A program made the translations under genes and the position numbers. This document shows, in pieces, positions 54,243 to 62,699 of a stretch of DNA of 64,000 nt. The notes under the pieces were generated by a model. The model saw nothing but the letters and a program-made list of their open reading frames with translations. It made no database searches and had not been told where the DNA came from. The DNA is from Diplonema japonicum (lineage: Eukaryota > Euglenozoa > Diplonemea > Diplonemida > Diplonemidae), in NCBI GenBank assembly GCA_964019335.1, contig OZ025705.1:62001-126000 (forward strand), written 5' to 3'. Within the stretch, counting starts at the first letter, position 1, and the number at the start of each line of letters is the position of its first letter.

Positions 54243-54864
54243 CCTTTATATGTAACCACCTAGTAGTTTGGGCGGAAACATCCGGCGTAATAAATTTTCG
54301 AAGTAAGTAACTTGCACTTCTACTTCTACTAAGAATTTATTTTTACTTTATTTATTTTTTTTTAGAAAATAAAATACGGCTTATTCTTGTAGTGAGGAAT
54401 GTGGTGGTTCAAGTGTGTGGGATGCTACCTAATATTGAGTGGCATGTGACTTCTGTCCCCCCACCCCCTCGTCACCTTCAGAAAAGATGAAACTTAATAA
54501 AAGGTTCCTGTCCACACCAGACATACCCTAGCAATTGAACGTGTTCCACAATACAAAAGTAGAATATTGATGGTGCCCGTTGCCAGCCGGACGAGCCAGA
54601 TGCATAAAGGAGGCCAGTTGGTGGCCCAGCGGCGCCCCTTTAACAACATACCTTTTTTGGTTTTTTTTTTTTCTTCTTCTTCTTTTTTGTTTTCCCTCTC
54701 CCCCCCCCCCCCCACCCCAACCTTTTTTTTATATAATTTTACCGTCTTAAAAAAAAGGGGGGGGGGAGAAAACCAAACTTTTATATATTATACTGAGGAG
54801 GGGGGAGGGGAAGGCTTTCAACTGGAAAGTTGGAAAAAAAACTTTTTTTTAACCTTTTTCTTTT
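54243..54864. other. Intergenic spacer with SINE head
   Basis: A/T-rich sequence, C and G runs, and the S8 head fragment at 54602-54638. Confidence 0.5.
54602..54638 (+). repeat. SINE-like repeat, head fragment (S8)
   Basis: GCATAAAGGAGGCCAGTTGG, then GGCGCCCC, matches the S-family head with a short insertion. Confidence 0.5.
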
Positions 54865-55767
54865 TTACCGTTTACGCTGCTGTTGTCTTTTCTTCTTCTT
54901 TTTCTCGACGGGGGTAGGGGGCATCACGCCCAATAAGTCCGCGGTGCGTGATTTCACAGGTATCGAGTTGGCCTTTTTGTAACTGCAGTTCACAACCCCG
55001 ATACACCGGCCGTACACCTCGAAACCCGACAATTGCAGCTCATGAGACCCGAAGGAGTTTACACCTGTTAACGACACACGGAAATACCGAAGAGGATGCT
55101 TGAACAAAGAGGACGGACCGTGTACAGCCCATACCCCAAAAGGGTTCGTCCCAGTGAGGGTGTCGTCACCAACATGCTTGCGGAGAACATGCCACACAAC
55201 CCCGTCTCGCGACCCTTCAAGGATCCAGTCACGGGGGTAATACCCAAGGTATATAGGGTGCGAAGACCCAAAACTGTAGTGTGTGGGTATCACAGCGGGA
55301 TAACCTAGATCGATGGTAATCCATGAATTGTGCTTATTCAAAGTACTGTAGCACCCCAACGCTTTTTTTATAACGTCTTGCGACATTGCTTGTGGGCGGG
55401 TTGAGGAGGAGGTTACCCTTACAGCGCCTCCTGGTGTTGTTGTGTGAAAATGTAGGGTTCCAAAGCCGCTGCGGAACATCTCAAGAAGCCCGTCGCGCGT
55501 TTCCGGGAAGTTGTCAAGCGAAGGTGCTGCTGTTTTTATCACCACCGACGGGGAGGAGAAATGTGTGATTTGCTCGCCGAGATAGTCGAACCCGGTTTTT
55601 AATGACGAGCTGAAGATGTTGTGCTTGCTTGCCGTTGTTTTCACCATCCACTCAAATGTGGAGTTCTCCCCCTCGCTCGCATGTTTGCACACGAAACCCC
55701 AAAACGAGTCCCCCTCCTCCAGCTTTTTCAACACATGATCGCTCTCCATTTGCTGTTGCGGCTCTTC

Positions 55768-55820
<53 letters not shown>

Positions 55821-56070
55821 GCCCTGCTGGCCTCACTGTTCCCCGTAAAATCGGTTCTGGCTGAACAGATGGAGGCGAGGAGACCGGCACGGGTGGGGGA
55901 GGGACTGGCGGGTCTCCCTTCGTGCGTCCCTCTACCATTTTCTTCCGTTCTTTTTTTATCTTGTGCACCAATCTGTCCAAGCAGCGGTGTATAATACCGA
56001 CCTCACAGGTGATTTCATCGACAAAGGATTTCTCATCGTCATAGCTGCCACCCGAAGGGTACACAGTCAT
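54865..56070 (-). CDS. Intracellular discoidin (F5/8 type C-like) domain protein with polyglutamine
   Basis: 401 residues. A Pro-rich segment (residues about 58-80) is followed by a run of about 20 Gln encoded by pure CAA repeats. Residues about 205-345 form a galactose-binding/discoidin-like domain: SWITIDLG, YYPRDWILEGSRDGVVWHVLRKH, PLRYFRVSLTG and LQLSGFEVYG are the conserved strands of the F5/8C fold in the form found in cytosolic proteins such as HECTD1 and BTB-domain proteins. There is no signal peptide, so it is probably intracellular, and the domain likely mediates protein binding. The C terminus is Lys/Arg/Gln-rich. Molecular role unknown. Confidence 0.75.
55769..55821 (-). repeat. 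In-frame (CAA)n microsatellite
   Basis: About 18 GTT units on the plus strand read as CAA, encoding Gln, inside the discoidin-domain gene. Confidence 0.9.
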
Positions 56071-56486
56071 TTGTTGGGGCTGTGGTTGTGATGGGGTTGA
56101 GTGAGGGGGGGACTTTTAGATAAAAAAAAGAAGAAGAAAAAAGGCATTTTGCATCGTTCAGGTAAAAAAAAAGGGGGGAGGGGAGGTTAAAAACAGTGGT
56201 GGTTTTATGTGTTTTCTTTTTATATAAAAAACCATACCAAAGAAGAAAAAAAGAGGGGAGTGGTGGAAAAATAAAAAAAAGGGGGGGGTTTCTTTTTTTG
56301 TATCGTTCTTCTTTTTTTTGAAATGAACTTATAAAGAAATATTAAAAAAAAAAGCAACATGGGGTCTTTTTTTATTTCTTTTTCCCCCCCCCCCTCCCCC
56401 TTCAAAAGCGACGCGATTTTTTTTTTTTTTTTTGTAACGTGTGTAATATGAAAAACAAAAAAACACTGGAAAAAAGAAAAAAAAAA
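56071..56486. other. Intergenic spacer
   Basis: A, G, T and C runs between the discoidin and SDR genes; nothing else is seen. Confidence 0.5.
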
Positions 56487-57254
56487 TCACAACTTAGACA
56501 TGAGGTTGCTCCTGCATCCAAGGAAACCACCGTCGATAGGGAGCATGTGCCCATTGATCATACCAGCACCGTCAGAAAGGAGGAATGCAATGGCCTCCGA
56601 GACATGGTGAGGTTCCGCAAAGCGGTGAAGCGGGATAGAGGACAGCATAGGATCAGCTACCTTAGGATCCGACCAGTTCGCACGCCCCATTTCGGTCAAG
56701 ACGACAGTGGGGTTGACAGAATTCACACGAATGCCGTAGGGACCAAGCTCCATGGCCATCATACGGGTGATCATGTCGACTGCCGCCTTGCTGGCACAGT
56801 ACGTCAGATGGCCTGGGAGGGGTGCGTTGCTGGCCTGCGATGACAGGTTAACGATGGCCCCCTTCACACCTTGTGCAATCCACATCTTGCCGAAGGATTT
56901 GCTTACCAAGAACACTGCCTTTGCGTTTAGGTTCATTGTGAGGTCCCAGTCCTTTGCTGTTTGTTCCATCAAGGGTGATATCTTGGCCAGGCCAGCGCTG
57001 TTCACCAAAAAGTCGGCGCGTCCCACCTTGTCAGCTATGGTCTCACACGCGACTGCGTCCATCATGTCGGCAGTGAAATATTCAAAACCCGGTTGGTTCA
57101 TTTCCTTCAGCTTCCCCTCGGCAGCCGGGGCGTCGATCCCCTTCACCTTACACCCGTACTTCAACAAGGTTTGTACGATGTCCTGTCCTATCCCCCCGCT
57201 GCACCCTGTCACTGCAACTGTCTTGTTCATTAATGATGCGGTGCCTCTCTTCAT
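56487..57254 (-). CDS. Short-chain dehydrogenase, L-xylulose reductase (DCXR)-like, with PTS1
   Basis: 255 residues. DCXR reduces L-xylulose to xylitol with NADPH. The cofactor motif TGCSGGIG is at residues 16-23, VNSAGLA corresponds to NNAG, and the catalytic Ser and YCASK are present. The stretch VNPTVVLTEMGRANWSDP and IPLHRFAEPHHVSEAIAFLLSD follow DCXR closely, including the family-specific NPTVV.T.MG. The protein ends SKL, a canonical peroxisomal targeting signal, about ten residues beyond the usual DCXR end, so it probably works in peroxisomes or glycosomes. ATG at 57254 is used; M9 would start closer to the fold. The leader has CAA repeats and A runs. Related SDRs of other substrate range cannot be excluded. 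Confidence 0.85.
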   Translation of the reverse strand: MKRGTASLMNKTVAVTGCSGGIGQDIVQTLLKYGCKVKGIDAPAAEGKLKEMNQPGFEYFTADMMDAVACETIADKVGRADFLVNSAGLAKISPLMEQTAKDWDLTMNLNAKAVFLVSKSFGKMWIAQGVKGAIVNLSSQASNAPLPGHLTYCASKAAVDMITRMMAMELGPYGIRVNSVNPTVVLTEMGRANWSDPKVADPMLSSIPLHRFAEPHHVSEAIAFLLSDGAGMINGHMLPIDGGFLGCRSNLMSKL

Positions 57255-57444
57255 TTTTCTTTTTTTGTTGTTGTTGTTGTTGCTTTTTTTTTTTTTTTTT
57301 TTTTTTTTTTCTTTTTACAAACGTATGAGTAAGGCTTTTAAAAAAAGAAAAAAAAAGAAAAAAATGGAAGAAGGGGAATAAGAAGACAAGAAAAGAAAAA
57401 AAAGAAAAAAAAGAAAAAAAAAAAGAAAAAGAAGAAAAAAAAAA
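57255..57444. other. Spacer upstream of the SDR gene
   Basis: GTT/T runs and purine-rich blocks; the coding strand is largely pyrimidine from 57338 to 57444, a possible acceptor tract. Confidence 0.45.
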
Positions 57445-57482
57445 GAGACATTTAAGGGTACCTGCGATATGTGACAGGACGC
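57445..57482 (+). repeat. Dispersed repeat R2, copy b
   Basis: Matches 26141-26178 at 35 of 38 positions; also preceded by a purine run. Confidence 0.6.
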
Positions 57483-57592
57483 CTGAAAAAAAGGGGGGGG
57501 GGAACGGGGGCAAAAAAATATTTATATATTTATGACAACTTAATTCACTTTGCTGCTTTTTTTTTTTTTTTTTTCCCTTCTTTTTTTTTCTT

Positions 57593-57951
57593 TTGCACTT
57601 CAGCAAGGTTTGAAAGGACTTGACTGTTGTGTACAGTTGTGCCCCCTCGAGTACATAAATAAGTAAGGGCCCCTCCCTTGGAAAAGGGAAACAGGTTTTT
57701 GAGGAGGAACTGGGACCTTTTTGTGTGAGACCAACAACTGTTCCTGAAACTGGTACAACCTCTGTTCGGCAATATGCCACCTTGGGCATATAGGAATCAG
57801 GCCCCTGATGCGAAATTGCCTCTCCAAGCCTTACCGAGAGTAGTTGCTGCCGATCGTTCTTGTAGTTTTGCGAATAGTCCCAAATGAGGTCGGGGAGGGA
57901 GTGAAACGTCATAGCTTTGCTGTGGAGGCCTTGGTGCCTGCTGATCCCCAT
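57593..57951 (-). CDS. Doubtful ORF, possible gene remnant or exon
   Basis: About 118 codons of normal composition from an ATG at 57951 (MGISRHQGLHSKAMTFHSLP) run into a Lys-coding A tract near 57593. Just upstream the coding strand has GATTTTTTTTTCTTCTAG (AG near 57974), a convincing splice acceptor, and inside is a GTAAGG donor-like site (after LLS). It may be part of a spliced gene or a transposon scrap. No family is recognised. Confidence 0.3.
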
Positions 57952-57974
57952 AGCACCATACCGGCCATGTGGCC

Positions 57975-58281
57975 TAGAAGAAAAAAAAATCAGGGGGGGA
58001 CTAAGAATTCTGACTTGGGTTTTTTTAAAGAAAATAAAACCTCAACTCTGAGGTTAAAGCCAGAAAGTGGACCTCCTAAAAAAAAAAAATCGCGGCCCTC
58101 CTAAGGTATCTTTACAAGATGGGGAACGGGGGGTGGGGATAAAGGAGTGCTGTTAAATTAAAGGAGAAAATCACTAAAAAAAAAAACCCCCCGTTACATT
58201 GCTCTCCTTGTGGAAACTAGGAAAGTATAATTTTTTTTTACGGAGGGGGGGAGAGAGAGAGAGAGAAACGAGAAAGAAATA
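57975..58281. other. Spacer
   Basis: A, G and GA-repeat sequence between the doubtful ORF and the SINE-like repeat; no gene is seen. Confidence 0.4.
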
Positions 58282-58559
58282 TATGAGTTAAAGGAGGCCG
58301 GTGTTGGCGGCGCCCTGCACAAGAACTGTCTACTTGATTACAGGGGGCGCTCCCCGGCCGAGTTGTAGCTTCTTCTGCGTTCCGCGTCGTGTCCTTAATG
58401 CGTGCGGTGTACAGCTCAACCCCAGCCGGTGCGTCCCGGGTAACCAAGATTCTGCGCTCGTGCAGTTTGCTGCCTGTTCGTCACCCTGAGCATCTGCGTT
58501 ATGTTCTTCCACTCGGGCGCTACCGGTGATGACCGACGAGGAGGTCAACAGCGAACAAC
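58282..58559 (+). repeat. SINE-like dispersed repeat (S9), truncated at the tail
   Basis: The head GTTAAAGGAGGCCGGTGTTG through GACGAGGAGGTCAACAGCGAAC is almost identical to S4. It stops before the usual CATCTGATG...CCACCACC tail, where a second copy begins. Confidence 0.8.
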
Positions 58560-58674
58560 GCAGGGGCGCATCTCGGCCGAGTTGTAGCTTTTTCTGCATT
58601 CCGCGTCGTGTCCTTCATGCGTGCGGTGTGCGCCCCGGGTAACCAAGCTTCTGCGCTCGTGCAGTTTGCTCCCA
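58560..58674 (+). repeat. Second, partial SINE-like repeat fused to S9 (S10)
   Basis: Starting CAGGGGCGCATCTCGGCCGA, this repeats the middle of the S family (TTGTAGCTT, CGCGTCGTGTCCTT, GTAACCAAG.TTCTGCGCTC) with an internal deletion. The junction at 58559/58560 makes a head-to-tail partial dimer. Confidence 0.75.
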
Positions 58675-58906
58675 CCCACAGATAGAAACAAAAAAAATTT
58701 CACAATGATGGATGGGGAAAGAAGTGCTTACTATGCCCTCTTTTAGAACGATGCTAAGTCTTTCAACCACTGTTCTTTTTTTTTTTTTTTGTTTCTTCTT
58801 CTTTTTCTTTTTTTCTTTTTTAAAACTGTTCTTATTTATTTGATATGCACAACAAAATAGATCAACAAAAAAAAAAAAGATTTCTTCTTCCTTCATCCAA
58901 CTCTCA
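58675..58906. other. Spacer downstream of the cyclase gene
   Basis: T/A-rich sequence following the SINE dimer; nothing else is seen. Confidence 0.45.
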
Positions 58907-61369
58907 TCACAACTGCACGGGCAAACGCAAATGTGTGTTATATTGCAAAAACGAAGCGACCTTCTGTGCCACGGGGTCAGACCCAGCATTGGACACAATA
59001 GAAGCGAAGTCCTTTTGCGCATATGCTGTGCAGTAGTCCACCGACCATCCCCAAGGAGCAGCACCTGACGATTCCAAAGGAGAAGTTGGCGGCGGCGGCG
59101 CATGCAGCGACACTATCCCAGTACCCTTTAACAGCGAGGCATTCACCTCATAAATGGTAATTGAAGAAGGGAATGAAGCCGACGACCAATCGTCTACAGG
59201 TCGAAGAAGCCTCTCCAAAGCACCGTCTAGATAAGGCGGCCCAGGTGGCGCACACAACGCGAAAGTGCAAATATCAGCAGCTGAATCCGCAAGCATGCCT
59301 GCGAGATTGACCGTTTCACCCAGGACAGTGGAGAACTTTTGGAAGTGTGACCCCACGATCCCATATTTTACCTCTCCAGAGGCTATCCCGACGTGGCCTT
59401 GCACGCTTTTCGAGCTGCTTCCGAACTCATCGTGAAGCAAGGAGACACACCGGATACTTTTGTTGAAATGTGAATGGCATCTCCGTCCGGTGTTCCAGCT
59501 TGCAATCATGGAGTTACTTACTATGGTTACCACCGCGCCCTCGCATCGTTCAACGCAGCGTATTGCCTTCTCAAGCTCCTCGTTGACCTTTTCGGTGACC
59601 GCGTCCTTGCACCCACCGAGGAGTAGGGTTATCTTCTGTACCGTCGCCGCCACGGAGTTTTCAAGTTCCCTTTTAAGGAACTTCGGTGTGTATGCTAGGG
59701 ATTTGCTCGACATTGGTATTTTGACGATACCGGTGGTTACTTCGCAGTCGGACTCGTTTTGAAGGGGTTGTACACCGTCGTCATCGCTGACTTGTTCCTT
59801 GGGCTGCTGGTGGTCAGGGTCCGTGTTGAACGCCATAAGTTCCCTGACGCACGCTCGCCTCCCGTGCAGGGACTGCGGGAGCATCAACGATATATACGAT
59901 TCGGGGAATTCCGGGAGGTCCAAGGACCCCATCGACACCACGATGGGATTGTCAAGGGTTAAAAAATCCTGCCCGTCACAATCCTCGCCTGTCTTCCGCC
60001 GTCTTAAGACTGATATGACCTCCTCCGACACGGCGATGGTTCCCGGTAGACAGATCTCTTCTATTCTGGCTGCTTTTGTCACCACATCGCCGTTGTACTC
60101 AGTGCGCATTGAGGCAGGGTTGACCCACTGCTGCACGTCGCCGTAATGGATACCAATGCGCAGGTTGAGCCCGTTCCAGGCGTCATCGGGTTTGATTTTG
60201 GGCATGACCTTTCCCACTGCAAGGGGCCAGTCTTGTTCGAGGAGTCTCTCCTGGACGGATAGGCCGAAATTGCAAGCATCGGTCGCGGATGCGAATGCTA
60301 TCATGAAGCTTTCACCAATGGAGCTCACTTCATATCCATTGAACTCTTCTATCGCCAGTCGAACTACATTGGCGTGTGTTTGTACCGCGATCCTCATGGC
60401 CGAGCCGCAGCGTGCCCATAGTGCTGTGGGTTCATGAACGGCGGTGTATACAATTGCAGCTCTTGATGTTGGCATGTTTTTTCCCATTGAAGAAGGCTCC
60501 CATTTGGTGGAGGGAGCCGTAGCTTGGTCGAACAAAGTGTCCGGGATGTGCGGTCGGTAGAACGCGAGGCATTTCAAAAGATTGTGGATTGACACCGCGA
60601 TTTCAGAATCGATGACATTTGTGGAACTCTCGACGGTTTTCTCAGCACTGTCTAGATCGTAAGTAGTGATGGATTCCAAGAATTCGTTTAGCACGTCGGT
60701 CGCGGTTTTTAAAGTGCAGGCTTTCGACCTCCCGATGTGTTCTAACTCCCTCACAAACATTTGGTTTAACAGAACGATCGACATCGACAACAATGCTCCT
60801 CTCAGTCCTGCTGCAACACCAATCCCGCATGGAGGCTCGGAACAGTCCGTGATTTCCGCACGATTTGAGTAAGACGATGTTCCGCCGATGTCATACAACC
60901 CAAAGCGAAACGAGGCTTCAGCTGCTTGAAGGAGTAACCAAACCCCAGTACCATAGGCTACACCCTTCACGCTATCTGTGCTGGCATTGCACGCAATCAT
61001 CAGATTTATGACTAACATTATGAGCGGCCATTTTCTTTCGGAGCCTGCTTGAGCTGAATCGAAGTCTATTAGGATTACACCCACAGTTAACGTGTACCCG
61101 AAAATATGGGTTAAGATCCTCGGGAGGGTTTTTTTCACCACCAGGAAGCACAGGGTGCACCCGGATCCCACTATACCCAAGCACATGCCTGCAACGAGGT
61201 AGGCTACGCCCTCCAGTTCTGTCATTGCCAAGCACACCCCGCAGATTAAGATGATCAGAATGCATGCGATCCCCATTACCTTTTTTTTGGCGATCTCGCC
61301 TTGTCTGTCATTTTGTAGAGATAGTAGTGAAGTGAACGCTTCCAGCCATGACGCAAATACTGCGAGCAT
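58907..61369 (-). CDS. Membrane protein with two degenerate class III nucleotidyl cyclase domains
   Basis: 820 residues. The N-terminal ~220 residues hold about six hydrophobic segments. A linker (KCLAFYRPHIPDTLF) leads to cyclase domain 1 (about 305-465): AIVYTAVHEPTALW, GYEVSSIGESFMIAF, WNGLNLRIGIHYGDV, closely following trypanosome receptor-type adenylate cyclases (FTD...TALW, GYEVKTIGDSFM, WNGLRVRVGIHTG). Both metal-binding Asp positions are changed: Asp to Ala in YTAV and Asp to Glu in IGES. Domain 2 (about 560-720) has GHVGIASGEVKYGIVGSHFQKFSTVLGETVNLAGMLA but Asn for Asp in VSNSM. Catalysis is therefore doubtful; a pseudo-cyclase or heterodimer partner is possible. Two cyclase domains in tandem resemble soluble or mammalian AC layout rather than trypanosome cyclases. 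The ATG follows 15 A. Confidence 0.8.
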   Translation of the reverse strand: MLAVFASWLEAFTSLLSLQNDRQGEIAKKKVMGIACILIILICGVCLAMTELEGVAYLVAGMCLGIVGSGCTLCFLVVKKTLPRILTHIFGYTLTVGVILIDFDSAQAGSERKWPLIMLVINLMIACNASTDSVKGVAYGTGVWLLLQAAEASFRFGLYDIGGTSSYSNRAEITDCSEPPCGIGVAAGLRGALLSMSIVLLNQMFVRELEHIGRSKACTLKTATDVLNEFLESITTYDLDSAEKTVESSTNVIDSEIAVSIHNLLKCLAFYRPHIPDTLFDQATAPSTKWEPSSMGKNMPTSRAAIVYTAVHEPTALWARCGSAMRIAVQTHANVVRLAIEEFNGYEVSSIGESFMIAFASATDACNFGLSVQERLLEQDWPLAVGKVMPKIKPDDAWNGLNLRIGIHYGDVQQWVNPASMRTEYNGDVVTKAARIEEICLPGTIAVSEEVISVLRRRKTGEDCDGQDFLTLDNPIVVSMGSLDLPEFPESYISLMLPQSLHGRRACVRELMAFNTDPDHQQPKEQVSDDDGVQPLQNESDCEVTTGIVKIPMSSKSLAYTPKFLKRELENSVAATVQKITLLLGGCKDAVTEKVNEELEKAIRCVERCEGAVVTIVSNSMIASWNTGRRCHSHFNKSIRCVSLLHDEFGSSSKSVQGHVGIASGEVKYGIVGSHFQKFSTVLGETVNLAGMLADSAADICTFALCAPPGPPYLDGALERLLRPVDDWSSASFPSSITIYEVNASLLKGTGIVSLHAPPPPTSPLESSGAAPWGWSVDYCTAYAQKDFASIVSNAGSDPVAQKVASFLQYNTHLRLPVQL

Positions 61370-61407
61370 TTTTTTTTTTTTTTTAAACCCACTTTTCTTT
61401 TTTTTTT

Positions 61408-61475
61408 CTTTTGGGGAAAATTGCGGGGGAAATAAATAAGGGAATATAAAAAAAAGGGGAGGGGGAGGGGTACTA
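61408..61475 (-). promoter_or_regulatory. Candidate splice acceptor upstream of the cyclase gene
   Basis: On the coding strand CCCCTCCCCCTCCCC, T8, then TTTCCCCCGCAATTTTCCCC is followed by AAAAG, AG ending at 61408. The leader would be 38 nt, ending in 15 A. Confidence 0.45.
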
Positions 61476-62083
61476 TCATCGAGACGTCGAAGGTTCCTTT
61501 TTTTTTTTTGAAAAATAAAATCCCGTTATATATTTGGTTTATCCTGTTTAAAAAAAAAAATCAGCACACGCATCGCTTTAAGACAACAATAAAAAAAAGC
61601 TACATCGAGTAAGAGTGCGTGGCAGCGACTCCAAAAAAAAGGGGGGGGGTTTTTTAACTCTCTTGTTTGCAACTGGCAGAGGAGAAACGTACAAAAAAAA
61701 AAGGAAGAGAGAATGGAAGGGGGGAAAAAAAGTAAAAGAAACAAGAGAAATAAACTCTCTTTTAATTTTTTTATTTTTTATTTTTATTTTTTTTTTTTTT
61801 ATTGTTTACATTTTTTTTTTGTTATATTTCTAATCCGTAGGGAAAAGAAAAAAAAGAAGAAGAAAAAAAAAAGAAAAAAAAAGCAGAGAGGGGAGCGGTA
61901 TAATGGAAAATAAAAAGTGGCGAAAAAAAAAAGTTTCCTTCCTCCCCCTTTCCCTTTCTCCTCTCACCCTCTTCATCTTTGTGGGGGGGGGGGGGGGGGG
62001 CTCAAAGAATATAAAAAAGAAATTTCTATGGAAAACAAAAAAAAAGAGGGGGACGGAGAAATGAACGCACGATAAAAAAAAAA
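61476..62083. other. Homopolymer-rich spacer
   Basis: A, T and G runs, including about 18 G near 61982-62000; no gene is seen. Confidence 0.5.
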
Positions 62084-62131
62084 GATGAGATAAAGGAGAC
62101 TCTTGTTTTGAAACGTCCCCCTTGTCTCTAC
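62084..62131 (+). repeat. 48-bp hairpin repeat, copy H3
   Basis: GATGAGATAAAGGAGACTCT through GTCCCCCTTGTCTCTAC. The outer arms match H2; the inner stem differs and is weaker. Confidence 0.7.
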
Positions 62132-62251
62132 TTTTAAAAAAAACGATTCCCAATAACTTATGTCTCAAGTGCCCGTTAGCAATTTAAAAAAAAATAGAAA
62201 AAAGCTGCTCAGCACAAAAAAGAAATTGCATAAGGTAAAAAAGAACATATA

Positions 62252-62284
62252 AGAGATAAAGGAGACCGGTGTTTCCGGCGCCCT
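62252..62284 (+). repeat. SINE-like repeat, head fragment (S11)
   Basis: GAGATAAAGGAGACCGGTGT then TTCCGGCGCCC. Its first 13 bases equal the arm of hairpin H3 located 165 bp upstream. Confidence 0.6.
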
Positions 62285-62699
62285 TTTTTTTTTTAAAGAA
62301 TGAAAAGATGTAATATTTTGTAACAAAAAGAAGAAGAAAAAGAACGAAAAGAAAAAAAAAATTAGACGGCCTTTTCTAAAAGAGAAATTCTGCCTTTTTT
62401 TTTCTTTCCTTATTTTGTTGTATTTAAAAAATAAAAAAAAAAAAAAAAAAAAAAAAAAAGGGGAGGCGCCGCTTTTTGTTTTTTGGTTATCAAATAAGAA
62501 TAAAAAAAAAATAGAGGAAATCGGCATTTTTTTTTCTTTTTTTTTTTTTTTTTAAATGCCAATATGTAACAATGCCTCCTTAATCTTGTAAAAAAAAAAA
62601 TAAAATAAAATAAAAAATTTTTAAAAGCGCGCCTACCCCACAAAAAAAAATATATATATATTTATATTGTACAAATAAAAAAAAAAATCACCTTTCCAC
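62285..62699. other. Homopolymer-rich spacer
   Basis: A and T runs and a TATATA stretch near 62651-62665, downstream of the LeuCD stop. Nothing else is seen. Confidence 0.5.

Noticed and set aside
57560-57600. Plus-strand T/C tract ending TGCACTTCAG
   Set aside because: It looks like a splice acceptor, but no plus-strand gene follows; probably chance from a T run.
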